64,000 bases of DNA from Acidobacteriota bacterium (GTDB lineage Bacteria; Acidobacteriota; Terriglobia; Bryobacterales; Bryobacteraceae), in the NCBI GenBank assembly GCA_017307505.1, contig JAFKEE010000056.1, positions 20,825 to 84,824 of the forward strand, given 5' to 3'. A program made the translations under genes and the position numbers. This document shows positions 16,090 to 24,158 of the stretch, in pieces (position 1 is the stretch's first letter; each line of letters opens with the position of its first letter). The notes beneath the pieces are model-generated. The model had not been told where the DNA came from, ran no database searches, and saw nothing but the letters and a program-made list of their open reading frames with translations.

Positions 16090-17379
16090 TTAGTGGCTCC
16101 CACCGGCAGGGCTGGCTGCGGGCTGCGGGACGACGGTGCCGCCGTCCATGGCCTTGGCCAGACCTTCGACAACTACGCTTTCGCCCGACCGCAGGCCGCT
16201 CTCGATGACATAGCGGGCGCCGACCGCTGGTCCTAGCGTGACCTGCCGGATCTGAACCTTGTTGCCGGCGAGTACAACCGCGACCTGGTGTTTGCCCTGC
16301 ATCTCAGTGACGGCTCGCTGGGGAACGAGCAGCGCGCCCTTGCGCGTGCCGGTGAGCGCGTGGATGCGCCCAAACTGGCCGGGCCGGAGGACGTTGCCGG
16401 GGTTCGGGAAAGACGCGGCCACGCGGATGGTGCCGGTCTGCGAATCCACCTGACGGTCAGTGAACGTGACCTTGCCCTTATGCGGATAGGTAGTGCCGTT
16501 GGAGAGCACAAGCTCCAGCGCCGGCGTCTGGTTTGGCGCCAGGAGCCCGGCGGGCTCGCCCGGCTTGCGGCCGGCGGCGAGGTTCAGGTACTCCTGTTCG
16601 CTGATGGGGAAGTAAACACGGATGGGGTCCACCTGCGAAACGGTGGTGAGGGTCGTGTCCGTCTTCACGAGGTTGCCGATCTGAGTCTGCGCCACGCCGG
16701 CGATGCCGTCGATGAGGGAATGGACCTGCGTGAAGCCGAGATTCAGTTCCGCCTGAGCCAGGGCGGCTTTGGACGCCTTGACCGCGGCCTGCGCGGTTTT
16801 GACGGCGGCCTGGCTAGTGGAGAGGTTCGCCTTGCTTGCCTGCAGGGCCGCGTCCGCGGCCGCTTTGGCCTGGATCTCGGTGTCGAGCTGGCTTTGAGCG
16901 ATGGCACGCGCCTGGGCGAGGGGCGTATCGCGTTGCACGTCCAACTCCGCCTTCCTCAACTGGGCGGCGGCCTGGGCGATCTGGCTCTGAGACTGTTCCA
17001 CCTGGCTTTGGGCCTGGACCACCTGGCTCTCGGCCTGTGCGAGTTGAGCGGCGGCCTGATCCACCTGCGCCTGGAAGGGGCGTTGATCGATTTCGAACAG
17101 GACCTGGCCTTTGCGGACGAAGGATCCTTCCTGGTAGACCTGACGGACGAGGTAGCCGGTCACCTGAGGCTGGATGATGGCGTTGACGCTGCCTTCAATC
17201 GTGGCCACCCATTCGCTATTGACCTGGACATCTTCGGTGACGACGGGAGTGACATCGACGGCAGGCGGCTGCATCGGCGGAGGGCCGCCGGAGGCCTGGC
17301 CGCCGCAACCGGTGAGCAGAATGGCGGACGACAACAGGGGTAATGCAACCGCCGCGAGGCGGAGTGTTCTTCGATTCAT
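16090..17379 (-). CDS. RND efflux periplasmic adaptor lipoprotein (AcrA/MexA family)
   Basis: This membrane-fusion protein bridges pump and outer-membrane channel. It has an LTGC lipobox with Cys25, split lipoyl halves (EGSVNAIIQPQVTGYLVRQVYQEGS at the front, NLGFTQVHSLIDGIAG behind) and a long Ala/Gln-rich alpha-helical hairpin between (about residues 105-215). Beta-barrel and membrane-proximal domains follow. The hairpin holds repeated QAQSQVEQSQSQIAQ-like heptads. AGAGAAC lies before the ATG; the gap to the tetR stop is only 13 bases, so adaptor expression depends on the tetR promoter. Confidence 0.95.
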   Translation of the reverse strand: MNRRTLRLAAVALPLLSSAILLTGCGGQASGGPPPMQPPAVDVTPVVTEDVQVNSEWVATIEGSVNAIIQPQVTGYLVRQVYQEGSFVRKGQVLFEIDQRPFQAQVDQAAAQLAQAESQVVQAQSQVEQSQSQIAQAAAQLRKAELDVQRDTPLAQARAIAQSQLDTEIQAKAAADAALQASKANLSTSQAAVKTAQAAVKASKAALAQAELNLGFTQVHSLIDGIAGVAQTQIGNLVKTDTTLTTVSQVDPIRVYFPISEQEYLNLAAGRKPGEPAGLLAPNQTPALELVLSNGTTYPHKGKVTFTDRQVDSQTGTIRVAASFPNPGNVLRPGQFGRIHALTGTRKGALLVPQRAVTEMQGKHQVAVVLAGNKVQIRQVTLGPAVGARYVIESGLRSGESVVVEGLAKAMDGGTVVPQPAASPAGGSH

Positions 17380-17392
17380 GTTTTAGTTCTCT

Positions 17393-17962
17393 TTAAAATG
17401 TCGACGGGGCCTGGAGGCACTTTGCCTCCGAGGCTTGCGTTAAGTGCAGGAGTCGCTCAACGATGGCATCGTAGTTATCAGGCTTGGGCATGCCCCACAG
17501 GGAGGAAAACATCAGACCATCGCCGGCATAGCGGACGATGGCTGCCACCACAGGGTCGATGCCGTCGTTTTCCAGGCGCTTCCTCCACTCGTCGCAGTGT
17601 TGCCGGGCGACGTCCAGAGAAGCGGGAATCGTTCGGGATTCAGACAAAAAGGCGATACATACTTTGGATGCGTGCTCGTCCGGTTCAAGATTCGCGCGGA
17701 GGAAGGCACGCGTGTAGGCTCCGGGCTCGGTAGGATCTTCCTGCCGGCGCCGTTCCACGTCCTGTTCGAATTGTTTCATCTGGCGTTCGAGAATGCCCAG
17801 AATCAGCTCGTCCTTCCCGGCGAAGTGGTGCAGCAGTCCGCCCTTACTCACGGCTGCAGCGGCGGCAACTTCTTCGAGCGTCATGCCCCGGAGGCCTTTC
17901 TTAATCAGGATCAGTTCAGCGGCCGCGAGAATGGCGGCTTTGGTTCGTTCAGGTTGGCGCAT
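17393..17962 (-). CDS. TetR/AcrR-family regulator of the efflux operon
   Basis: The 189-residue product has the TetR helix-turn-helix (AAELILIKKGLRGMTLEEVAAAAAVSKGGLLHHFAGKDEL) and a ligand-binding C-terminal half. It is the first gene of a tetR-adaptor-pump-channel transcription unit, the usual arrangement for a ligand-relieved autorepressor. The open frame extends to 18028, but that upstream part covers the dyad and -35 element, so ATG 17962 (MRQPERTKAAI) is the sensible start. There is no strong Shine-Dalgarno, suggesting low translation of the repressor. Confidence 0.9.
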   Translation of the reverse strand: MRQPERTKAAILAAAELILIKKGLRGMTLEEVAAAAAVSKGGLLHHFAGKDELILGILERQMKQFEQDVERRRQEDPTEPGAYTRAFLRANLEPDEHASKVCIAFLSESRTIPASLDVARQHCDEWRKRLENDGIDPVVAAIVRYAGDGLMFSSLWGMPKPDNYDAIVERLLHLTQASEAKCLQAPSTF

Positions 17963-17999
17963 CGATGGGGGTAGACGGGTGAAATTGGCTTCATCTATT

Positions 18000-18028
18000 A
18001 CGTACCGTCCAGACGGTCGGTATGTCAA
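18000..18028 (-). promoter_or_regulatory. TetR-type operator overlapping the efflux operon promoter
   Basis: A 26-base imperfect dyad (18000-18025) with half-sites of the form ACRTACCGWCC, which includes the perfect ACCGTC-N2-GACGGT. On the minus strand TTGACA (18028-18023) overlaps one edge, and the rest of the dyad occupies the -35/-10 spacer. The half-site resembles the TACCGACC/GGTCGGTA sites of TetR regulators of pumps. Its position just upstream of tetR implies repression of the whole operon, including the repressor. No good -10 box is evident; TACGTA at the right distance is weak. Confidence 0.7.
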
Positions 18029-18336
18029 CCGAAATCCGTACAGAAATGTGTAACATCTGGAGAGGGAGCCCTGGTCGGACTTGCAACATATTTGGAATGA
18101 GTGGCTTAGGGAGGAGCTGCCGGTTTCTGCGGCGAGCGCGGAAATTGAGCCCTTAGGCTGTCAGTCACGGCCCCAATTCTCTGGAATACCCGGCGCCGCG
18201 ATGGTGTTTGCCCGCTCGATACGGGGTCGGATCGCTGGTTTGGGCGCGGCCGCGGCTTGGTTCCTCCACTCGTCGCGGGCGCAGCGAGTCAGCCGGGGCA
18301 ATCCGCTCCGCCGTGCGACGATAGATCGAAACCCTG
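18029..18336. other. Intergenic region between the tetR promoter and the nitrilase gene
   Basis: Apart from the operator/promoter at its left edge I see nothing specific. A plus-strand frame runs through it from 18081 into the nitrilase gene but has the composition of a shadow frame. The nitrilase promoter is presumably here; no clear -35/-10 pair stands out. Confidence 0.4.
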
Positions 18337-19200
18337 ATGAAGTCCTCTGTACGAATTGCCGCCATCTCCGCCGAGAGCCACCCTGCCCGCACGGAAGAGA
18401 ACCTCGAGACCATCCGGCGCTGCACCCGGCAGGCCGCGGAGCAAGGCGCGGAGCTGGTGCTGTTTCCCGAATTGTGCGTGACCGGATTTGTGCCGAACCA
18501 CCCTACCGGCGAGCATGCGCATTGGCTGGGGCAGGTGCTGCAGGGTGCATGGAAAATGGCGGAGCCGCTGGATGGAGCGGCAGTTCAGGAACTGGTAAGG
18601 ATATCCGCGGAGTCGGGTGTGTTTCTCTCCGCCGGGTTGCTGGAAAATGCGGGGAACGTGCTCTTCAATACACACGTCCTGGTGGGCGAAGGCCGGATCT
18701 TTGCCCGCTGGCGCAAGATGCACATCCCGATGTTCGAGATGCAGGTGTACAACGGCGGCGGCGTCCCCGAAGTGGTGGATACGCCATTGGGCCGCATCGG
18801 CGCGAATATCTGTTTCGATACCCTGCTGCCCGAATCCACGCGCCTGCTGGCGGTGCAGGGGTGCGAGATCGGCTTGTTTCCGTTTGCGGCCGATCCTGCG
18901 CCGGGTACCGCCGAAGCCTGGGCGGCCTGGGCACGGCCGGTGCTGCAGGCGCGCTGCGCCGAGAATGGACTCTTCGGCGTCGCCTGCAACTATCTCGGCA
19001 ATGTTCAGTTCGCGGGCGCCAGCCAGTCGTTTCCGGGTGGAGCGATGGCGCTCGGGCCGGGGGGACAGGTTCTCGCCGAAGGTGGGGCACCGATTCTGCT
19101 GGCGGACTTCACCGCACAGGGCTTGCTCGAGGCCCGCGCGGCCTTCGAGTACACGTTCCGGTTCCGGCGGCCCGAGTTGTACGGTTTATTGACCCGGTAG
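18337..19200 (+). CDS. Nitrilase-superfamily carbon-nitrogen hydrolase
   Basis: The family hydrolyses amides, nitriles or carbamoyl groups with a Glu-Lys-Cys triad. All three are visible: Glu in LVLFPELCVTG, Lys in FARWRKMHIP and Cys in IGANICFDTLLPE. The 287-residue cytoplasmic protein has the full alpha-beta-beta-alpha fold length and no signal peptide. MHIPMFEMQVYNGG suggests an amidase or N-carbamoyl amidohydrolase-like substrate loop, but the substrate cannot be told. It stands alone between the efflux operon and an exported isomerase. Confidence 0.88.
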   Translation: MKSSVRIAAISAESHPARTEENLETIRRCTRQAAEQGAELVLFPELCVTGFVPNHPTGEHAHWLGQVLQGAWKMAEPLDGAAVQELVRISAESGVFLSAGLLENAGNVLFNTHVLVGEGRIFARWRKMHIPMFEMQVYNGGGVPEVVDTPLGRIGANICFDTLLPESTRLLAVQGCEIGLFPFAADPAPGTAEAWAAWARPVLQARCAENGLFGVACNYLGNVQFAGASQSFPGGAMALGPGGQVLAEGGAPILLADFTAQGLLEARAAFEYTFRFRRPELYGLLTR

Positions 19201-19306
19201 CCTTTCCGGTGCTGCGGACATGCGCAGACCACCTGTTTCGAGCCTGGCATCCCACCGCCGCCCGGTCCGATGCGCCATTCGCTGGCGGTTGGTCTATCGT
19301 GGGAAC

Positions 19307-20215
19307 ATGCGCAGAGTGCTTACCGTGTTCGTTGTCCTCAATCTCCTTTGCTGGGGCGCCGCACCCGATTCGATCGATGCCGCCGATGTCGGCATCTTTC
19401 TGCGCTGCACTGGCAAGACCGAACCCCGGGAGGCGTTGCAGGCGGTTCGAGGCCTGGGGCTTCACATGGTTCAGGTCAGCAAACTGCCCGACCGCTTCTA
19501 CTCGCCCGAAGGCGCCAGGGAGTTCGCCACCCTGTTGAAAGAGACCGGCGTGCAGGCCAGTACTGTCGTTGCTGTCTACGATGGCGAGAACTACAAGGAC
19601 ATTCCGACGATCCGCGCCACCGTAGGGTTCATGCCCGCGGCATTTATGGAGCAGCGCGTCGCTTACACGAAGAAGTGCGTCGACTTCGCGGCGGCCCTGA
19701 AGGTGAAGATCGTCACGTTCCATGTCGGCTTCCTCCCGCTGGAGTCCAAGGATCCTGACTATCAACGGCTGGTGCGTGCCGTGAGGGACGTCTCGCAGTA
19801 CGCCGCGAAACGCGGCGTCACCATCTCGCTGGAGACGGGCCAGGAGAGCGCGGAGGAATTGCTGCAGTTTATCAGCCAGGTTTCGCAGCGCAATGTCGGC
19901 GTCAATTTCGACATGGCGAACCTGGTGTTGTACGGCAAGGACGATGCCCCGGCGGCGCTGCACATGCTCCTGCCGAAAGTGACTTCGGTTCACGTGAAAG
20001 ATGGGCTTCCGCCTGAAGATCCAGCCCGCCTCGGCGCGGAAACGCGTCTGGGGGAAGGGAAGGCAGGCGTCCGGGAATGCCTGCGGCAATTGAAGGCCGC
20101 GCACTTTCGTGGACCGGTGGTGATCGAGAACTACGTCTTTCGCGGCCGCAAGACTGAGCCGATGGCGGAACTCGCGCTGGCCAAGGCGTATGTGGACCAG
20201 GTCCTCGCTCAGTAA
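19307..20215 (+). CDS. Exported sugar phosphate isomerase/epimerase-like TIM barrel
   Basis: The 302-residue product begins with a signal peptide (MRRVLTVFVVLNLLCWGAA) and continues as a xylose-isomerase-like TIM barrel. Metal-binding-type positions are visible in VTISLETGQE, VGVNFDMANLVLYG, KVTSVHVKDG and FRGPVVIENYVF. Members act on sugars or inositols, but exported versions are of unknown substrate. ATG 19307 opens the signal peptide; the frame is open further upstream but has no ribosome site. No operon partner: a 109-base gap separates it from the M28 peptidase gene. Confidence 0.8.
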   Translation: MRRVLTVFVVLNLLCWGAAPDSIDAADVGIFLRCTGKTEPREALQAVRGLGLHMVQVSKLPDRFYSPEGAREFATLLKETGVQASTVVAVYDGENYKDIPTIRATVGFMPAAFMEQRVAYTKKCVDFAAALKVKIVTFHVGFLPLESKDPDYQRLVRAVRDVSQYAAKRGVTISLETGQESAEELLQFISQVSQRNVGVNFDMANLVLYGKDDAPAALHMLLPKVTSVHVKDGLPPEDPARLGAETRLGEGKAGVRECLRQLKAAHFRGPVVIENYVFRGRKTEPMAELALAKAYVDQVLAQ

Positions 20216-20324
20216 TCTTCCCCACAGTTGTTCCGGCCCCGGGATTTCGAAAACTGTCCTTTGGATGCGATGCTGGATCTATACTGACTTCTGACTTTGG
20301 AACAGGGGGCAATCGGGATCCATC

Positions 20325-21779
20325 ATGAGAAGTGCGAAGCTGCTATTCCTGTGCGCCACGCTCGCGGCCGCAGCCGAGAATGATGCGCCCAAGCGCCTGG
20401 CTGCGAGGGCGTTGGGCGACACACCAATCTGGAGCGACCTGCGCGCACTCTGCGACGGCATCGGTGGCCGTCCCACTGGTTCGCCTGCGGCCCAGCGCTC
20501 CGTCGAGTGGGCCGCGAAGACCTTCCGCGATGCAGGCCTGACCTCTGTTTCCACGGAGGCGTTCAAGATGCCTCAGCTCTGGCTGCCGCGCACGGCCGAA
20601 GCCTCCGCCATCGCTCCGGCTCAGTTCCCGCTCCGGCTGGTGGCCGCGCCGTTCACCGCCTCCACCCAGGGCACGCTGGAGGCGAGCCTGATCGACGTGG
20701 GCGAAGGCACCCAGCAGGATTTCACCCGTGCCGGCGCCCGGGCCAAGGGCGCGATCGTGCTGGTGCATAGCAAGGAAATGAAGTCGTTTGACGACCTCTT
20801 CGCCGAGTACCTTCGCAACGATTCCCTGTTGACGGCCGCGAAGAAAGCGGGTGTCTCCGCCATGCTGCTGCAATCCACCCGGCCGCGCGGTTTGCTCTAC
20901 CGCCATCCGATGAGTATCGACGGCTCCCTGGTTTCGGTGCCCACGGCCGTCGTTCACCGGGAACAGGCGGAGCGCCTCTCCCGTTTGGCCCAGGCAGGCG
21001 AGGTCCGGCTGCGGCTCAACCTGCAGAACCAGACCGGAGGCGAGTATGAATCGCACAACGTCGTCGCCGAGATCCGCGGCCGTGAGAAGCCGGAAGAGGT
21101 TGTCCTGATCGGGGCCCACCTCGACTCCTGGGATCTGGGCACCGGCGCCGAGGACAACGGAGTCAACGTCGCCATGGTCATCGATGTGGCCCGCGGCTTC
21201 CACGAACTGGGCATTGTTCCACGCCGCACCATCCGGTTCGTGCTCTTCTCGGGCGAAGAGCAGGGCATGTGGGGCTCACGCCGCTATGTCGAACGGCATC
21301 GAGCGGAACTCGACAACTTCGCCGCCATGGTCACGTTTGACACCGGCTCCGGACGATTGAGCGGCTTCTTCCTGAACGGCCGAGAGGATCTGCGCGCTCC
21401 CGTAAATGCCGCTCTCGCGCCCCTCAGCGGCTTCCAGGCCAGTGATCACTTGATCGACGCCATGGATGGGACGGACAATTTCGATTTCCTGCTCTCCGGT
21501 GTACCAAACCTCATCGGGATTCAGGATCCCCTCCCCTACCTGCCTGACTATCACGCCGAGTCCGACACCTTTGATCGCGTGAATCAGCGGGAGCAGAAGG
21601 TCACAGCGGCCATCGCCTCCGCTCTGGTTTGGGCCCTGGCGGAAAGCCCCGAGCGGCTCAAACGACAGACGAGAGCGGAGGTGGAGCAACTCCTGATCGA
21701 CACCAAACTCGACCAGCAGATGAAGGCCTTCGGCCAGTGGCATGACTTCACCTCGGGCAAGCGCGGGCTGTTTCACTAA
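20325..21779 (+). CDS. Exported M28-family zinc aminopeptidase
   Basis: M28 enzymes are two-zinc exopeptidases. The ligands are readable: His/Asp in LIGAHLDSWDLGTGAEDNG, the catalytic/ligand pair Glu-Glu in LFSGEEQGMWGS, Asp in MVTFDTGSG and His in PDYHAESDTFD. A short signal peptide (MRSAKLLFLCATLAAAAE) and a PA-type insert (about 110-215, GAIVLVHSKEM) precede the catalytic part. At 484 residues it resembles secreted carboxypeptidase Q-like peptidases. The likely role is periplasmic or extracellular peptide scavenging. Convergent with the HisRS-like gene (10-base gap). Confidence 0.88.
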   Translation: MRSAKLLFLCATLAAAAENDAPKRLAARALGDTPIWSDLRALCDGIGGRPTGSPAAQRSVEWAAKTFRDAGLTSVSTEAFKMPQLWLPRTAEASAIAPAQFPLRLVAAPFTASTQGTLEASLIDVGEGTQQDFTRAGARAKGAIVLVHSKEMKSFDDLFAEYLRNDSLLTAAKKAGVSAMLLQSTRPRGLLYRHPMSIDGSLVSVPTAVVHREQAERLSRLAQAGEVRLRLNLQNQTGGEYESHNVVAEIRGREKPEEVVLIGAHLDSWDLGTGAEDNGVNVAMVIDVARGFHELGIVPRRTIRFVLFSGEEQGMWGSRRYVERHRAELDNFAAMVTFDTGSGRLSGFFLNGREDLRAPVNAALAPLSGFQASDHLIDAMDGTDNFDFLLSGVPNLIGIQDPLPYLPDYHAESDTFDRVNQREQKVTAAIASALVWALAESPERLKRQTRAEVEQLLIDTKLDQQMKAFGQWHDFTSGKRGLFH

Positions 21780-21789
21780 GCAGTCGGGC

Positions 21790-22851
21790 TCATTCGCTGA
21801 GCCGGTACTTCTTACACAGGAACTCGCTACCGATGCCGGAGATCAGCAACCGCTCCTTCCGGTTGCCAAGCAGCCGCGCCGTCCAATCGGTGAAACCTCC
21901 GTCAGCGACGGGGTAGCGGTTCCCATCCGGAGCCAGAGGCGAAATGCGCAGCGCGAAGCCGCGATAGTAGCCCAAGCCTTCCAGCCGGGCCTGGTTCACT
22001 CGCAACTCGGCTTCAGGAAACTCGGCGCGCAAAGGCTGAAGCACTGCCTTTTCCAGCAGAGGGTGTTCCGCATCGCGAGCAAGGTCGATGCCGTGCTCCT
22101 GAAGGAACCGGTCTGATCCGCCGAACCAGTGGGCGCGGATATTCCGCCGGACCTCTTCATGATCCACGCCGGCCGTGTGCAGCGCCGCTTCCACCGCGTC
22201 CATATCAGACACTTCCACCAAAGGGCCTCGGATCGAGAAACCGGCGGCCTCCAGCATGCGAAACATGCGCAGGTATACGCGAAGGTGATCCGCCAGTTGT
22301 TCGAGCTCGAAATTCCACGACCCGCTGTCCCGGCCAGCCGTCACCATCGCGAAGAGCCGGAAGTGAGGGGTGAGGCCCGGACCCTCGAATGGCTGAAGCC
22401 GGATCACGCGATGGCTGGCGCAGAGCCGGATCACCTCGCCGGAACTGCGCCGGTGCGCGGCTTCCAGGGCCATGGCAATGGTCGAATCGCCCAGACCTTC
22501 CACATTGCGAATCGTCGTCAACAGATTGTTCTGATGAGTGCTGCCGAGTTTGGAACTGACTCCGAACGGGCAGACGGGCGACAGGTCCAGGGCCTCGAAA
22601 TGCTCTGCTGCCTCGAACGCCGCCAGGTCGAAGGCCGCGAAATCCCGTGCGCTGACGCTGCTGGGTTTGACCAGCGCATCGCGCCCCGCCTGCGCGAGCC
22701 CGGCGGGTTCTTTCGTTGCGTCCGCCCGGACTTGGTACACCTCCAGAAGCAGCGACCTCAAATCGCTGGCCGGCAGTTTGTGGGCCAGTGCTTCCGCCAG
22801 GCCCGCCATCCCCAGTTCGCGTTCAATTCTGTGAACGATTTTTGATGGCAT
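21790..22851 (-). CDS. Class II aminoacyl-tRNA synthetase-like protein (HisRS/HisZ-like)
   Basis: The 353-residue protein shows features of a class II synthetase core: a motif-2-like strand (TPHFRLFAMVTAGRD), a histidine-A-like segment (RLEGLGYYRGFALRISP, compare GLDYYTG of HisRS) and a motif-3-like end (LLISGIGSEFLCKKY) in which the usual Arg is absent. No anticodon-binding domain is evident. HisZ, the regulatory partner of short HisG, is such a paralogue, but no his gene is adjacent, so its role is open. ATG 22851 is chosen because the 113 upstream codons look non-coding and overlap the divergent Nudix gene. Confidence 0.5.
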   Translation of the reverse strand: MPSKIVHRIERELGMAGLAEALAHKLPASDLRSLLLEVYQVRADATKEPAGLAQAGRDALVKPSSVSARDFAAFDLAAFEAAEHFEALDLSPVCPFGVSSKLGSTHQNNLLTTIRNVEGLGDSTIAMALEAAHRRSSGEVIRLCASHRVIRLQPFEGPGLTPHFRLFAMVTAGRDSGSWNFELEQLADHLRVYLRMFRMLEAAGFSIRGPLVEVSDMDAVEAALHTAGVDHEEVRRNIRAHWFGGSDRFLQEHGIDLARDAEHPLLEKAVLQPLRAEFPEAELRVNQARLEGLGYYRGFALRISPLAPDGNRYPVADGGFTDWTARLLGNRKERLLISGIGSEFLCKKYRLSE

Positions 22852-22923
22852 TTGTTCAGAATAACGCGGCCTTCCTGCCGCCGGTCTTGTCCTGGCGCGA
22901 TTGCCGATAATGGAAGCATCACC

Positions 22924-23547
22924 ATGGACGATCCGCAATGGCTCACCTGGGTCCGGCAGTTGCAGGCCATCGCGCAAACCGGGCTGACGTATGCGAAGGA
23001 CGTTTATGACATCGAGCGCTACCAGACCCTGCGACGCCTCGCCGCGGAGATGGCCGCGGCAGGCTCCGGCCTGCCCGATTCCGCCCGTATTCTCGATCTG
23101 TTCAGCCGCGACTCCGGCTACGCTACACCCAAGGTAGATGTTCGTGCCGCCGTGTTTCAGGAGGATCGCATCCTGCTTGTGAAGGAGCACGAGGACGGAC
23201 TCTGGACGCTACCCGGAGGCTGGGCCGATGTGGGGGATGCGCCCAGCCAGGCCGCTGTGCGCGAGGTGAAGGAAGAGTCGGGCTACGATGTGATCGCCAC
23301 CAAGATCGCAGCCGTCTATGACCGCAATCTCCACGGGCATCCACCCATCCCGTTTCATGCCTACAAGCTCTACTTCCTGTGTGACCTGGTGGGCGGCCAA
23401 GCCAAGACGAGCTATGAAACCGATGCCGTTGAGTTCTTTCCGGAGGACCAGATTCCGCCGCTCTCACTCACCCGAGTGACGCCGGCCTTGATTGCGCATC
23501 TCTTCGAACACCACCGCCATCCGGAGTGGCCGACGTCTTTCGACTGA
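22924..23547 (+). CDS. Nudix hydrolase with N-terminal Nudix_N_2-type domain
   Basis: Nudix enzymes cleave nucleoside diphosphates linked to another moiety. The 207-residue product has a helical N-domain (about 1-65, WLTWVRQLQAIAQTGLTYAKD) found in the YjhB/ADP-ribose-pyrophosphatase-like group. The Nudix box follows, GGWADVGDAPSQAAVREV then KEESGYD, with Asp in place of the first Glu. Substrate is probably ADP-ribose or a related sugar nucleotide. Divergent from the HisRS-like gene (72 bases between starts); the two may share a control region. Confidence 0.85.
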   Translation: MDDPQWLTWVRQLQAIAQTGLTYAKDVYDIERYQTLRRLAAEMAAAGSGLPDSARILDLFSRDSGYATPKVDVRAAVFQEDRILLVKEHEDGLWTLPGGWADVGDAPSQAAVREVKEESGYDVIATKIAAVYDRNLHGHPPIPFHAYKLYFLCDLVGGQAKTSYETDAVEFFPEDQIPPLSLTRVTPALIAHLFEHHRHPEWPTSFD

Positions 23548-23562
23548 TGATCCGGTCAGGGA

Positions 23563-24048
23563 TCAGGGCGCGCGGTAGATGTCCCGCCACCCGCCGGTGG
23601 GCCACGCTACGCCAATGACTGTGCCGAGTATGGCGCCCAGCGGACCGAACACCGCCTTGCCCGCATAGGGGAACCAGTCACTGGCATTGGATTGGGCATC
23701 GATGCCCGCGCCGGCAGCGAGACCTGCGCCGGCTCCAATGCCCAAACCGATCAGGGTATTGCGGCCACGGTGTCCGGGCTTCTTCAGGGACAAGCGGCGG
23801 ACATCGGCCCGTGCCAGCGTCTCCTGGCTTGTAGTCGCATTGAGCAGCAGCGAATCCGGCGTGACGCGCTGGACGAATCCGCGCAGGTCTCTCCCGCCCG
23901 CTACCCTGACTCGAACTTCCGACCCGGCAGCGAGCGCCATCACATTCGCCCAATTGAAAATCGGCTTTGACTCCTGGGCGTATGAAATAGCCTGTGCCAG
24001 GGCTGCCAACACAGCCGCGGCCAGCCAACGTTGCAGCGCATGGTTCAT
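23563..24048 (-). CDS. Exported glycine-zipper-like hypothetical protein
   Basis: The 161-residue product has a signal peptide (MNHALQRWLAAAVLAALAQAISYAQ), a small beta domain (GSEVRVRVAGGRDLRGFVQRV) and then a Gly/Ala-rich hydrophobic segment (LIGLGIGAGAGLAAGAGI), a glycine-zipper-like stretch that often packs in the outer membrane. A second hydrophobic run (FGPLGAILGTVIGVAWP) is near the end. It could be a small envelope anchor. ATG 24048 is chosen for the signal peptide; the frame is open upstream without supporting signals. Confidence 0.6.
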   Translation of the reverse strand: MNHALQRWLAAAVLAALAQAISYAQESKPIFNWANVMALAAGSEVRVRVAGGRDLRGFVQRVTPDSLLLNATTSQETLARADVRRLSLKKPGHRGRNTLIGLGIGAGAGLAAGAGIDAQSNASDWFPYAGKAVFGPLGAILGTVIGVAWPTGGWRDIYRAP

Positions 24049-24158
24049 GGCAAGATACTTCCAGGCCCGATACTCGGGATAATTCCGCATGCAGGATACA
24101 CCTGTTGCCGGGCCGAGGCCAGCGGAACCTTCCGGATGTTCCCTGCCGTTTGGCCGTG

